Shown: positions 8,495 to 17,319 of the stretch, one piece after another | How the letters are laid out: each line of letters begins with the position of its first letter | Position numbering within the stretch: position 1 is the stretch's first letter | DNA from: Halothiobacillus sp. 15-55-196 | GTDB taxonomy: Bacteria; Pseudomonadota; Gammaproteobacteria; Halothiobacillales; Halothiobacillaceae | NCBI GenBank assembly: GCA_002282715.1 | Contig: NCKC01000019.1 | Coordinates: forward strand, 1-35,234 | DNA: 35,234 bases | Reading direction: 5' to 3' | Position numbers and translations under genes: made by a program | The notes under the pieces: model-generated | What the model was told of the DNA's origin: nothing | The model's database searches: none | What the model saw: the letters and a program-made list of their open reading frames with translations, nothing else

Positions 8495-9427
8495 ATGAAT
8501 CTTGCCTATATCACGCATCCCGATTGCCTGCTGCACAGCAATGGCCTCATCAGTGGCATGCCGCATCCGGAAAACCAACGACGCCTCAACGAAATTCAGG
8601 ATCATTTGATCGCTCAGGGCATCGAACCCTGGCTGGTTCATCTGACCGCACCGGCTGCCACCAGGGAGCAACTCTGCCTTGCTCATGATCGGGCGTATGT
8701 CGAAGATGTTTTTCAGAATGCGCCCGAGGTTGGCGGTTTTTTGTATGATCAGGATGTGGTGATGATGCCACACACCCTCTCGGCCGCGCGTCATGCCGCC
8801 GGCAGCGGCATTGCCGCCGTCGACTGGGTCATGGCCCAGCCGAACCGCCGCGCCTTTTGTGCCATCCGCCCACCGGGGCATCATGCAGGAAAGCGCAAAG
8901 CAGCCGGATTCTGCCTGTTCAACAATACGGCCATCGCCTGCTATCACGCGCTGGCGAATGCTGGACTCGACCGGGTGGCCATTGTCGATTTCGATATTCA
9001 CCATGGTGATGGCACGGAAGAAATCGTGGCGGGCGACGAACGCATCCTGTTCTGTTCCAGCTTTCAGCATCCGTTCTACCCGTATAGCGGCGATTCGCCC
9101 TCTGCCGACAACTGCCTGCCTGTACCCTTGCCTCAAGGTACCCGAGGCGACACTTGGCGCAGCGCCGTATCGTCGGCGTGGTTCGACCGGCTCGATGCCT
9201 TCGCACCCCAACTGATTGTCATCTCGGCTGGCTTTGACGGCCACCTGCTCGATGGCATGGGCGGCTGGGGGCTGGTCGAGGCCGACTATGAATGGCTGAC
9301 ACAGCAATTGGTACACATCGCCAACCGTCATGCCGAAGGCCGAATCATTTCACTGCTGGAAGGAGGCTATGAACCGCACGCGCTGGCCCGCAGCGTGGTA
9401 GCGCATATCACGGCATTACAGGCTTGA
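8495..9427 (+). CDS. Histone deacetylase family (AcuC/HDAC-like) deacetylase
   Basis: The 310-residue protein carries the whole zinc hydrolase active site of the HDAC superfamily: RPPGHHAG with the His129-His130 dyad, DFDIHHGDGT with zinc ligands Asp167 and His169, SAGFDGH with zinc ligand Asp248, and the GGY motif near residue 292. Length and motif order match bacterial class II-like HDACs. The superfamily removes acetyl groups from lysines, polyamines or other amides. The divergent neighbour is a protein acetyltransferase, so a protein deacetylase role is the most economical reading. ATG 8495 is preceded by AGGATGG at 8 nt. Polyamine deacetylation cannot be ruled out from sequence alone. 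Confidence 0.88.
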   Translation: MNLAYITHPDCLLHSNGLISGMPHPENQRRLNEIQDHLIAQGIEPWLVHLTAPAATREQLCLAHDRAYVEDVFQNAPEVGGFLYDQDVVMMPHTLSAARHAAGSGIAAVDWVMAQPNRRAFCAIRPPGHHAGKRKAAGFCLFNNTAIACYHALANAGLDRVAIVDFDIHHGDGTEEIVAGDERILFCSSFQHPFYPYSGDSPSADNCLPVPLPQGTRGDTWRSAVSSAWFDRLDAFAPQLIVISAGFDGHLLDGMGGWGLVEADYEWLTQQLVHIANRHAEGRIISLLEGGYEPHALARSVVAHITALQA

Positions 9428-9558
9428 CCCACGTAGTCGCCGAACCATAGGTACCGATGAGAATGACGAAATGGTAATCCGAAGCCGCCTGCATCGGTCA
9501 ACCGATTTAGGGTAAGCTGTCGGGCCTGTTTTGCCTGCCTATTGTTGAGGTGTCTAAC

Positions 9559-10359
9559 ATGATATTGCCCGACTGGCTCACCGCCGCCGTTCTTGGTCTG
9601 GTTGAAGGTGCCACAGAATTCTTGCCGATTTCATCCACCGGCCATTTGATCATTGCCGCGGATTTTCTGGGCTATACGGGCGATGGCGCCAAGGTATTCG
9701 AGATTTTCATCCAGCTGGGCGCGATTCTGGCGGTAATGTGGTTTTATCGGCAAAAACTGACCACCGTGCTGGTGGGCCTGCCGCGTGAACGCAGTGCGCA
9801 GAAGTTCACCCTGAATCTGATTGTGGCTTTCATCCCCGCCGCCATTATCGGGCTGGCAACACACAGCTATATCAAAGCGCATTTGTTCAACCCGCTGTTT
9901 GTGGCCGTTGCCTTGATTATCGGTGGGTTCATTATTTTGCTGGTTGAACGGTTTGCGCCCGCGCCGCGTATCCACCATGTCGATGACATGGGCTGGAAAG
10001 ATGCACTCAAAGTCGGCGTGGCGCAGTGCTTTGCGCTGATTCCGGGCACTTCCCGTTCCGGCTCGACCATCATGGGCGGCATGATGTTCGGCCTGTCGCG
10101 GACCACGGCGACCGAGTTCTCGTTTTTCCTGGCCATCCCGACCATGCTCGCCGCCACGCTGTTCGACCTGATCAAACACATGCACCTGCTACATCCCGAA
10201 GACATCCACATGATGATCATCGGCTTCATTGCCGCATTCATTTCCGGCCTGGCGTTTGTGAGCATGCTGCTGCACTACATCAGCAAACACACCTTCAAGG
10301 GCTTTGCCTATTACCGGATTCTATTCGGTGCGCTCGTGCTCTGGTACTTCTGGCCCTGA
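9559..10359 (+). CDS. uppP: Undecaprenyl-diphosphatase UppP (BacA)
   Basis: This integral membrane enzyme of about 266 residues dephosphorylates undecaprenyl pyrophosphate, recycling the lipid carrier for peptidoglycan and other envelope polymers. The two family motifs are present: EGATEFLPISSTGHL near the N-terminus and PGTSRSGSTI in the middle. Multiple hydrophobic segments cover the rest. ATG 9559 has GAGG 8 nt upstream; a GTG nine bases earlier (9550) is an in-frame alternative but overlaps that ribosome-binding site. The upstream 120 bp contain a small palindrome, ATCGGT-CA-ACCGAT (9493-9506), of unknown meaning. The gene converges on nusB with a shared terminator. Confidence 0.95.
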   Translation: MILPDWLTAAVLGLVEGATEFLPISSTGHLIIAADFLGYTGDGAKVFEIFIQLGAILAVMWFYRQKLTTVLVGLPRERSAQKFTLNLIVAFIPAAIIGLATHSYIKAHLFNPLFVAVALIIGGFIILLVERFAPAPRIHHVDDMGWKDALKVGVAQCFALIPGTSRSGSTIMGGMMFGLSRTTATEFSFFLAIPTMLAATLFDLIKHMHLLHPEDIHMMIIGFIAAFISGLAFVSMLLHYISKHTFKGFAYYRILFGALVLWYFWP

Positions 10360-10385
10360 TGCACAGAAAAAGAACAAACCAAAAA

Positions 10386-10414
10386 ATAAAAAAGCCGGGC
10401 ATGCCCGGCATTTT
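10386..10414 (+). terminator. Bidirectional terminator between uppP and nusB
   Basis: The perfect palindrome GCCGGGCATGCCCGGC (10394-10409) is flanked by an A-tract on the left and ATTTTG on the right. It lies between two convergent genes and can serve both: the minus-strand transcript from nusB gains a long U-run. Confidence 0.85.
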
Positions 10415-10425
10415 GTTAGTGTGTT

Positions 10426-11016
10426 TTAGCGTCTCGGCTCACTCAAACGAACGCGGTCGGCCAGTTTATCCAGCACGCCATTGATGTATTTGTGGCTCTC
10501 CGTCGCACCGTACAGCTTGGCCATTTCAACTGCTTCATTGATGGCCACCGCGCGCGGGATTTCCGGTGTGTGGATTAGTTCGAACGCACCGAGGCGCAAA
10601 ATGGCTTGTTCGATCGGATCGATTTCCGCCAGCGGGCGATCCAGCAGGGGCGAGTAGGCTTCGTCAAGCGACTCCTCGTTCGCAGACACACCGCGTACGA
10701 TTCTGCGGAACAGTTCCAGATCGACCTTGAGCATGAAGGCGTCCTCCATGAACTGCGCATCCAGCAAATCGACGGGCGTATGGTTCAGGATTTGTTGATA
10801 CAACGCTTGAACAGCCCGCTCGCGAGCCCAGCGCCAGCGCTTCTTCGGCGATGGCTTGCGGGGCGGGTGGCTTGATCTGGATTTCGACCTGGATTTCGAC
10901 ATGGCAGGCGCTGCCTCTTCCTGCGCCGCATCATCGGATACAGGCGCACAAGTACCTACAGAATCAGCCAAGGACGCCTTCGATTTTTCCCAGGGGAATT
11001 CAGAGAGTTTAGTCAC
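10426..11016 (-). CDS. nusB: Transcription antitermination factor NusB
   Basis: NusB binds boxA RNA with NusE (S10) in antitermination complexes on rRNA operons. The family core is visible from about residue 60: [12 protein letters not shown], then [31 protein letters not shown] and [15 protein letters not shown]. The product is 196 residues against about 140 in E. coli, because of an extra N-terminal region of about 55 residues that is acidic first and then very basic ([10 protein letters not shown], then [10 protein letters not shown]). The GTG start at 11016 overlaps the ribH stop (GTGA), which suggests translational coupling. An internal ATG at 10902 would trim most of the extension and is a real alternative. 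It is the last gene of the rib cluster. Confidence 0.92.
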   Translation of the reverse strand: MTKLSEFPWEKSKASLADSVGTCAPVSDDAAQEEAAPAMSKSRSKSRSSHPPRKPSPKKRWRWARERAVQALYQQILNHTPVDLLDAQFMEDAFMLKVDLELFRRIVRGVSANEESLDEAYSPLLDRPLAEIDPIEQAILRLGAFELIHTPEIPRAVAINEAVEMAKLYGATESHKYINGVLDKLADRVRLSEPRR

Positions 11017-11504
11017 TCGATATGATCCAGTTGCTTGACGAGATTGACCATCTCAATGGCCGTGGCGGCGGCTTCGCTGCCTTTGTTGCCTGCTTTGGTG
11101 CCGGCACGCTCGATCGATTGCTCGATGGTGTCGGTCGTCAATACACCGAAGATGACGGGCAAGTCGAAATCCATGGCCACAGCGGCAATGCCCTTGGCCG
11201 CTTCGCCGGCAACGTAATCGAAGTGTGCCGTAGAACCACGAATCACCGCGCCCAGGCAAATGATCGCGTCAAAACGTTCGCTGGCCGCGGCGCGTTGGGC
11301 AACCAAGGGCAGCTCATATGCACCCGGCACCTTGATCAGAGTGATGGCGTCAGTCGGCACCCCCGAGCGCTTGAGGGTGTCGATGGCCCCTTCGACCAGA
11401 CGATCCACAATGAAGGCATTCCATCGAGTGGACAAAATGGCATAACGCGCCTCGCCAGTGGCGGTCAGTCCGCCTTCAATCACCTTAATTCCGGTCATGC
11501 TCAT
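11013..11504 (-). CDS. ribH: 6,7-dimethyl-8-ribityllumazine synthase
   Basis: The 163-residue protein condenses 5-amino-6-ribitylaminouracil with 3,4-dihydroxy-2-butanone 4-phosphate, the penultimate step of riboflavin synthesis. Typical segments are the substrate-binding [49 protein letters not shown] with the catalytic histidine, and [19 protein letters not shown]. Length is normal for the icosahedral or pentameric enzyme. It lies 24 bp after ribBA and overlaps nusB at its stop codon. Confidence 0.96.
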   Translation of the reverse strand: MSMTGIKVIEGGLTATGEARYAILSTRWNAFIVDRLVEGAIDTLKRSGVPTDAITLIKVPGAYELPLVAQRAAASERFDAIICLGAVIRGSTAHFDYVAGEAAKGIAAVAMDFDLPVIFGVLTTDTIEQSIERAGTKAGNKGSEAAATAIEMVNLVKQLDHIE

Positions 11505-11528
11505 CTGTTTGCTCCCGCGATCAATGTG

Positions 11529-12662
11529 TTATTTTGCCATTTCGGCAGTCGCTTGGGCGACTTCATCATAAATGTAATCCACGACTTCCAGACCGTAACC
11601 CGCCAAGGCATGGAAGCGTTTCGGGGCACTCATCACACGCATGCGCTGAACGCTCAAATCTTTGAGAATCTGCGCACCCACGCCGTAGGTTCGGACATGA
11701 TCCTTGGCGGGCGTCGTCGGCATTTCACCCGTTTGCCAGTGGCGAAGCTGCCCGAGCACGTCGTCTTCGTCAATCATCGGGCGCAGGATAATGGCGACCC
11801 CTTCGTCCATCTGCCCCAAGCGCGCCATGACATCGGACAGGGGCCAACCGCAATCCGAACCCAACGGTTCGAGCAAGTCGCAAACCGGTTGGTGCACATG
11901 CACACGAACCGCGATGGGCGTCTCTGGCGAGGGCTTACCCCGAACCAACGCAAGGTGCGTTTGTCCCGTGCTGTGGTCCTTGTAACTCACCAATCGGAAC
12001 GTCCCCCAGCGCGTTTCGATCTCGGATTCGGCCACCCGCTCGATGGAACGTTCATGCTTCATGCGGTAGCGAATCAAATCCTCGATCGAGCCGATCTTGA
12101 GTCCATGGGTCTGTGCGAACACTTCAAGATCAGGCCGGCGCGCCATACTGCCATCCTCATTGAGGATTTCAACGATCACCGCCGCAGGCTCCTGGGCACC
12201 TGCCAATCGGGCCAGATCCACACCCGCTTCGGTGTGCCCGGCACGGGTCAGCACGCCACCAGCGCGCGCCATCAACGGAAAAACATGACCCGGCTGCACG
12301 ATATCGGTGGGCTTGGCATCCTTCGCAACGGCGGCCTGCACCGTCCGAGCGCGGTCCTGAGCGGAAATCCCGGTAGTTACCCCTTGAGCCGCCTCGATGG
12401 ATACCGTGAACGCCGTCGAGAACTGCTCGCGGTTCTGCGAGACCATCAAGGGCAGCTTGAGTTGAGCGCAACGCGCTTCCGTCAGGCTCAGGCAAATCAA
12501 CCCGCGCCCGTAACGGGCCATGAAGTTGATGTCCTCCGGCCGCACCTTCTCTGCCAGCATGAGCAGATCACCTTCATTCTCGCGATCCTCATCGTCCACA
12601 ATAATGACCATGCGCCCTGCGGCGAGGTCTTCCAAAATTTCATCGATTGAACTGAAGCTCAT
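11529..12662 (-). CDS. ribBA: RibBA-type protein: active DHBP synthase with degenerate GTP cyclohydrolase II domain
   Basis: The 377-residue protein has an intact N-terminal 3,4-dihydroxy-2-butanone-4-phosphate synthase domain (about 1-205): the acidic [12 protein letters not shown] loop, the RYGRGLICL segment and [13 protein letters not shown] are all present. The C-terminal GTP cyclohydrolase II-like domain is altered. The canonical three-cysteine zinc site (H-S-E-C ... R-C-D-C-G) reads [12 protein letters not shown]...GSDCG, so two of three ligands are lost (Gln258 and Ser269 replace Cys; only Cys271 fits). The family GYGQ/QEGRGIG catalytic loop is absent, while [11 protein letters not shown] is retained. 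This is the RibBX pattern known in proteobacteria, so a separate ribA should exist elsewhere in the genome. It supplies the four-carbon unit to ribH next door. Confidence 0.92.
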   Translation of the reverse strand: MSFSSIDEILEDLAAGRMVIIVDDEDRENEGDLLMLAEKVRPEDINFMARYGRGLICLSLTEARCAQLKLPLMVSQNREQFSTAFTVSIEAAQGVTTGISAQDRARTVQAAVAKDAKPTDIVQPGHVFPLMARAGGVLTRAGHTEAGVDLARLAGAQEPAAVIVEILNEDGSMARRPDLEVFAQTHGLKIGSIEDLIRYRMKHERSIERVAESEIETRWGTFRLVSYKDHSTGQTHLALVRGKPSPETPIAVRVHVHQPVCDLLEPLGSDCGWPLSDVMARLGQMDEGVAIILRPMIDEDDVLGQLRHWQTGEMPTTPAKDHVRTYGVGAQILKDLSVQRMRVMSAPKRFHALAGYGLEVVDYIYDEVAQATAEMAK

Positions 12663-12761
12663 TTATTTCGGGCTCATATGGGTTGAGGTCAATGGAAGAA
12701 TTCTAGCATTTGCCGACGCCTGAGCGCTTGAAAACCCGTTACGCTTGGCGAAAATCGCGGC

Positions 12762-13412
12762 TCAGTCGACCGAATAAGGCGAGCCCATGTAGTCGGCGTA
12801 GGGATGCTTGGCAGAACGCGCCTGCCCCGCCAGCAATCGTTCAAGGTAACGCGCCACCACGTCGATTTCGAGATTGACCTGGCTCCCCACCCGGTACTGC
12901 CCCATGATGGTCTGCGCCAGCGTGTGCGGGATGATGGTCAGTCGGAATCGTGAACCATCCACATCGTTGACGGTCAGGCTGACGCCATCGATGGTCACCG
13001 ATCCTTTTTTCGCGATGTACTTCGATAAATCATCGGGCGCCCGCAGCCAGAAACTGGTCGCACGCGCCTCTTCGCTGCGCGATTCCACCTCTGCCAGACC
13101 ATCGACATGCCCACTCACCAAATGCCCGCCCAATGGCGTGGACAAAGTCAGTGCCGTTTCAAGATTCACCGGCGAACCCGGTTTCAGCTGACCGAGCGTG
13201 GTGAGCTTTAACGTCTCGCGCGAACAATCCACGGTAAAACTGTGCGCGTCAAAAGCCGTGACGGTCAGACACACACCGTTGACCGCGATGCTGTCACCCG
13301 GGGCGACCTTGTTCATATCCAGCTTGCCCGCATCGATCGTCAACTGGATATCACCTCCCTTGGGCGTCATCGTCCGCATTGAACCAACAGACTGAATAAT
13401 GCCGGTAAACAT
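12762..13412 (-). CDS. ribE: Riboflavin synthase, alpha chain
   Basis: The 216-residue protein dismutates two 6,7-dimethyl-8-ribityllumazine molecules into riboflavin. It shows the expected internal duplication of lumazine-binding domains: MFTGIIQSVG with NGVCLTV and LVSGHVDG in the first half, and DGVSLTVNDV with PHTLAQTI in the second. The frame is open further upstream to 13547, but ATG 13412 gives the invariant MFTGI start and is preceded by GGAGGAAGG. It lies 121 bp after ribD and about 100 bp before ribBA. I looked for an FMN riboswitch in both spacers and saw none. Confidence 0.95.
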   Translation of the reverse strand: MFTGIIQSVGSMRTMTPKGGDIQLTIDAGKLDMNKVAPGDSIAVNGVCLTVTAFDAHSFTVDCSRETLKLTTLGQLKPGSPVNLETALTLSTPLGGHLVSGHVDGLAEVESRSEEARATSFWLRAPDDLSKYIAKKGSVTIDGVSLTVNDVDGSRFRLTIIPHTLAQTIMGQYRVGSQVNLEIDVVARYLERLLAGQARSAKHPYADYMGSPYSVD

Positions 13413-13533
13413 GGCCTTCCTCCGGAGATAAGGTTTGTCAAAAATGATTTTCCAGGAGCCTGTTGGATTGGGCGTGCAATACATTCCTATATCGCAGACC
13501 CATATCGCAAACCCATGGCGATTGCTTAACACA

Positions 13534-14694
13534 TCATCCAGTAGCACCGGATGAGTCGATGATTGGCACCAGCGTGATACGAAGATCCGGCCCCACCGTC
13601 AGGGTTTCCCGAATCTGCCAACGCTGCGCGCCATCGAGCCGATCCGGCGACGGTAAGGCAAGACAGGGTTGAGCCTTGTGCCCCAGCAAGATGGGCGCCT
13701 GATAGATGATCAACTCATCCACCCAGCCTTGGTCGACAAAGGCACCTGCCAGTTTCGGCCCCGACTCGACCAGAACCTCGCTAATGTCCTGCTGCGCCAG
13801 ATCACGCAGGATGAACGCGAGATCCAGACCGGAATCGGCCTGGGGCGCTGCCACCAGTTGAACGCCCCGCGCGGTCAAACCATCGTGATGGATACCCGCA
13901 TCCACATCGCGTGTGTAGATACACACGTCACCGGGCACGTCGAAAATCGGTGCGAACGGCGGCAGGCGCAAGCCACTATCGAGCACGACGCGCAAAGGTT
14001 GTCGCACCGCGCCGTCAATCGCAAGTTCTTCGGGCGACAAACGTACATTCAGGCGCGCATCATCGGTGAGCACGGTGTCCACACCGGTCAGAATCGCAGC
14101 GTGGCGCGCACGCAGAAACTGCACATCGCGCCGGGCCGCCTCGCCCGTAATCCAGCGGCTTTCGCCATTGGCAAGTGCCGTGCGCCCATCGAGCGACTGG
14201 GCAATCTTGACCGTGACCCAGGGACGCCCGCGCTCGATTCGGGATAAAAACCCGCGATTGAGCCAACGCGCCTCGGATTCAAGCAGACCGGTCTCGACCT
14301 GCACACCCGCTGCACGCAGGATGCCATGCCCTTCCCCCGCCACTCGCGGATCGGGATCGGTCATGGCGGTGACCACACGGCGAACCCCGGCAGCGGCCAG
14401 TTGCGGTGCGCAAGCGGGTGTTCTGCCCACATGCGCACAGGGTTCGAGCGTGACATAGGCGGTTGCCCCATTGGCGCGGTCTCCCGCCTCCTGCAAGGCG
14501 AACACCTCGGCATGGGGCCCCCCTGCGCGCGCATGGAAACCTCGACCGACGACTTCACCTGCCTGAACAATGACGCAACCCACCCTTGGGTTGGGCTGAG
14601 TGGTCGTGATGCCGCGCTCGGCCAGAGCCAGGGCTTCGCGCATCCAGCGAGTGTCTTCCGGCGAAAAGCCTGCCGGCACAAACTCAGCCGACAT
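13534..14694 (-). CDS. ribD: Bifunctional pyrimidine deaminase/reductase RibD
   Basis: RibD performs the deamination and NADPH-dependent reduction that follow GTP cyclohydrolase II. The N-terminal deaminase domain has the zinc site GPHAEVFAL and LEPCAHVGRTPAC. The C-terminal reductase domain (about 150-390) begins PWVTVKIAQSLDGRTA and contains TGVDTVLTDDARLNVR and VESGPKLAGAF. The frame opens at ATG 14718, which overlaps the nrdR stop (ATGA). I prefer ATG 14694 because AAGGGTG precedes it and the extra residues are not family-like; both remain possible. It belongs to the nrdR-ribD-ribE-ribBA-ribH-nusB gene string. Confidence 0.94.
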   Translation of the reverse strand: MSAEFVPAGFSPEDTRWMREALALAERGITTTQPNPRVGCVIVQAGEVVGRGFHARAGGPHAEVFALQEAGDRANGATAYVTLEPCAHVGRTPACAPQLAAAGVRRVVTAMTDPDPRVAGEGHGILRAAGVQVETGLLESEARWLNRGFLSRIERGRPWVTVKIAQSLDGRTALANGESRWITGEAARRDVQFLRARHAAILTGVDTVLTDDARLNVRLSPEELAIDGAVRQPLRVVLDSGLRLPPFAPIFDVPGDVCIYTRDVDAGIHHDGLTARGVQLVAAPQADSGLDLAFILRDLAQQDISEVLVESGPKLAGAFVDQGWVDELIIYQAPILLGHKAQPCLALPSPDRLDGAQRWQIRETLTVGPDLRITLVPIIDSSGATG

Positions 14695-14714
14695 CGGGAT
14701 CACCCTTGGTCGCA

Positions 14715-15212
14715 TCATTCATTTTTTTCTGATTTCGTACTCAGGCTTTCTTGACCGAGCGAATCCTGATTAAGGCCCTCGATCGCTGCGCGGAAGGCCT
14801 CCACGTTGTCGAAGCTCAGGTATACCGAAGCAAAGCGGATATAAGCCACCTGATCGAGTCGCCGCAATGCCTGCATGACCAGATCGCCGATCTTACGCGC
14901 CGTCACTTCCTTGGCGCCCGTGGCTTGCAGGGTTTTCTTGATCTGATCGATTTCATCGTCGATTCGGCTGGTGGCAACCGGCCGCTTTTCGAGCGCGCGC
15001 ATCATGCCCGAACGAAGCTTTTCTTCATTGAATGTCTGCCGGGCACCGTTACTTTTCACGATGCGCGGCAAGCGAATGTCGGCTGTTTCGTAGGTGGTGA
15101 AGCGTTGCTTGCAGGCAAGGCATTCCCGACGGCGACGAATGGACGTGCCACCCTCGACCATGCGTGAATCAACCACATGGGTGTTGAGATGCCCGCACGC
15201 AATGCACTGCAC
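14715..15212 (-). CDS. nrdR: Transcriptional repressor NrdR
   Basis: The 165-residue protein is a zinc-ribbon plus ATP-cone repressor of ribonucleotide reductase genes. The zinc ribbon has Cys3, Cys6, Cys31 and Cys34 (QCIACG ... ECLACKQRFTTYE). The ATP-cone follows from about residue 49, with KSNGARQTFNEEKLRSGM. The start codon is GTG at 15212. Family members usually begin MHCPFCG, so the length and start are right. It lies 21 bp downstream of glyA and overlaps the first possible ribD start codon. Linkage of nrdR to ribD and glyA is common in gammaproteobacteria. No NrdR box pair was recognised in this window. Confidence 0.95.
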   Translation of the reverse strand: MQCIACGHLNTHVVDSRMVEGGTSIRRRRECLACKQRFTTYETADIRLPRIVKSNGARQTFNEEKLRSGMMRALEKRPVATSRIDDEIDQIKKTLQATGAKEVTARKIGDLVMQALRRLDQVAYIRFASVYLSFDNVEAFRAAIEGLNQDSLGQESLSTKSEKNE

Positions 15213-15233
15213 AGATCAATACCCCAGTGCGGC

Positions 15234-16487
<1,254 letters not shown>

Positions 16488-16799
16488 TGAAGAAATCTCC
16501 AAAAAAACAAAAAGTTAACTGGTCAGCATCCAAAAATACCGACTAAAAAGAAAAAGATTGAATTGGCGATAAGTTTAGCACAATCCACTTCAAACTCGGC
16601 TCCGGTGCAGTATCCACCATCATCAAGTTGAACAAGTAGATACTTATTCACCAACAAATCGCACCAAATTCATTCGTTGTCGGCGAGAAACAATCTCAAG
16701 CCCCAATCATCGACAAAACCAACAAAGTTCTGGACAATCCAGAGCATCGAGAAATACTGATATAGCCATAGCAATTCAAGAACACTCAGGACAGCCCAC
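16488..16799. other. Intergenic region between divergent glyA and a cNMP-binding gene
   Basis: These 312 AT-richer bases carry the upstream regions of both divergent genes. I see no ORF of note and no convincing hairpin, and I could not pick a confident -35/-10 pair for either gene. Confidence 0.6.
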
Positions 16800-17288
16800 A
16801 TGATTACCGACAACGACCGCAATCAACTCACCGAATTTCTTGGAAAATTGACCGATACCGACATATTTACGCAACGGGAGATCAATGCGTTTCTGGATTT
16901 TTGCGATTTGATGTGTGTCAAAAAAGGTGAAATTATTGCCGATATCGGTGAGGTCGGAGAGTCACTTTATTTTTTGCTTGAAGGCGAAGCGGTGTTGATC
17001 GTCGGATCAACGGTGAATGAGATGGTTGTCGGCCAGATCCCAGCCGGCGAAATGCTCGGGGAAATGAGCTTTTTCGATCGCAAGCCGCGCAATGTTCGTA
17101 TGCGGGCCAGCAAACCTACCCGGCTACTCCGCCTGCCACGAGGCATGTACAACCGCATGCGGCTGGAATACCCCGTGATAACCGTACTGCTTCTGGAATA
17201 CGCCATCATCAGTCTGGACAACCTATACCGGCGCACCAGCACCGACATGGCACTTCTCAATCAGTACGTTTACAGCATCGGAAAGTAA
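16800..17288 (+). CDS. Stand-alone cyclic nucleotide-binding domain protein
   Basis: The 162-residue protein is a single Crp-type beta-barrel: VKKGEIIADIGEVGESLYFLLEGEAVLI, then the phosphate-binding-cassette-like region GEMLGEMSFFDRKPRNVRMRAS. The glycine-glutamate and arginine positions of a cNMP pocket are recognisable. It ends with a helical tail (about 115-162) that has no helix-turn-helix, so it should not bind DNA as Crp/Fnr does. The ligand (cAMP, cGMP, c-di-GMP or none) is unknown. ATG 16800 has AGGA about 9 nt upstream. The gene converges on ccoI with only 31 bp between stops. A regulatory role in respiration would be speculation. Confidence 0.8.
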   Translation: MITDNDRNQLTEFLGKLTDTDIFTQREINAFLDFCDLMCVKKGEIIADIGEVGESLYFLLEGEAVLIVGSTVNEMVVGQIPAGEMLGEMSFFDRKPRNVRMRASKPTRLLRLPRGMYNRMRLEYPVITVLLLEYAIISLDNLYRRTSTDMALLNQYVYSIGK

Positions 17289-17319
17289 ACTCAGCAGAAC
17301 ACAGTGACCTTGTCGCGCA

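Noticed and set aside
11022..12650. A 542-codon open frame on the plus strand opposite ribH and ribBA
   Set aside because: It is antisense to two clear riboflavin genes, has no domain signature, and its composition (many His, Arg, Gln) is typical of a GC-rich reverse-frame shadow.
12663..13533. FMN riboswitch before ribBA or ribE
   Set aside because: The RFN core sequence was not recognised in either intergenic spacer.
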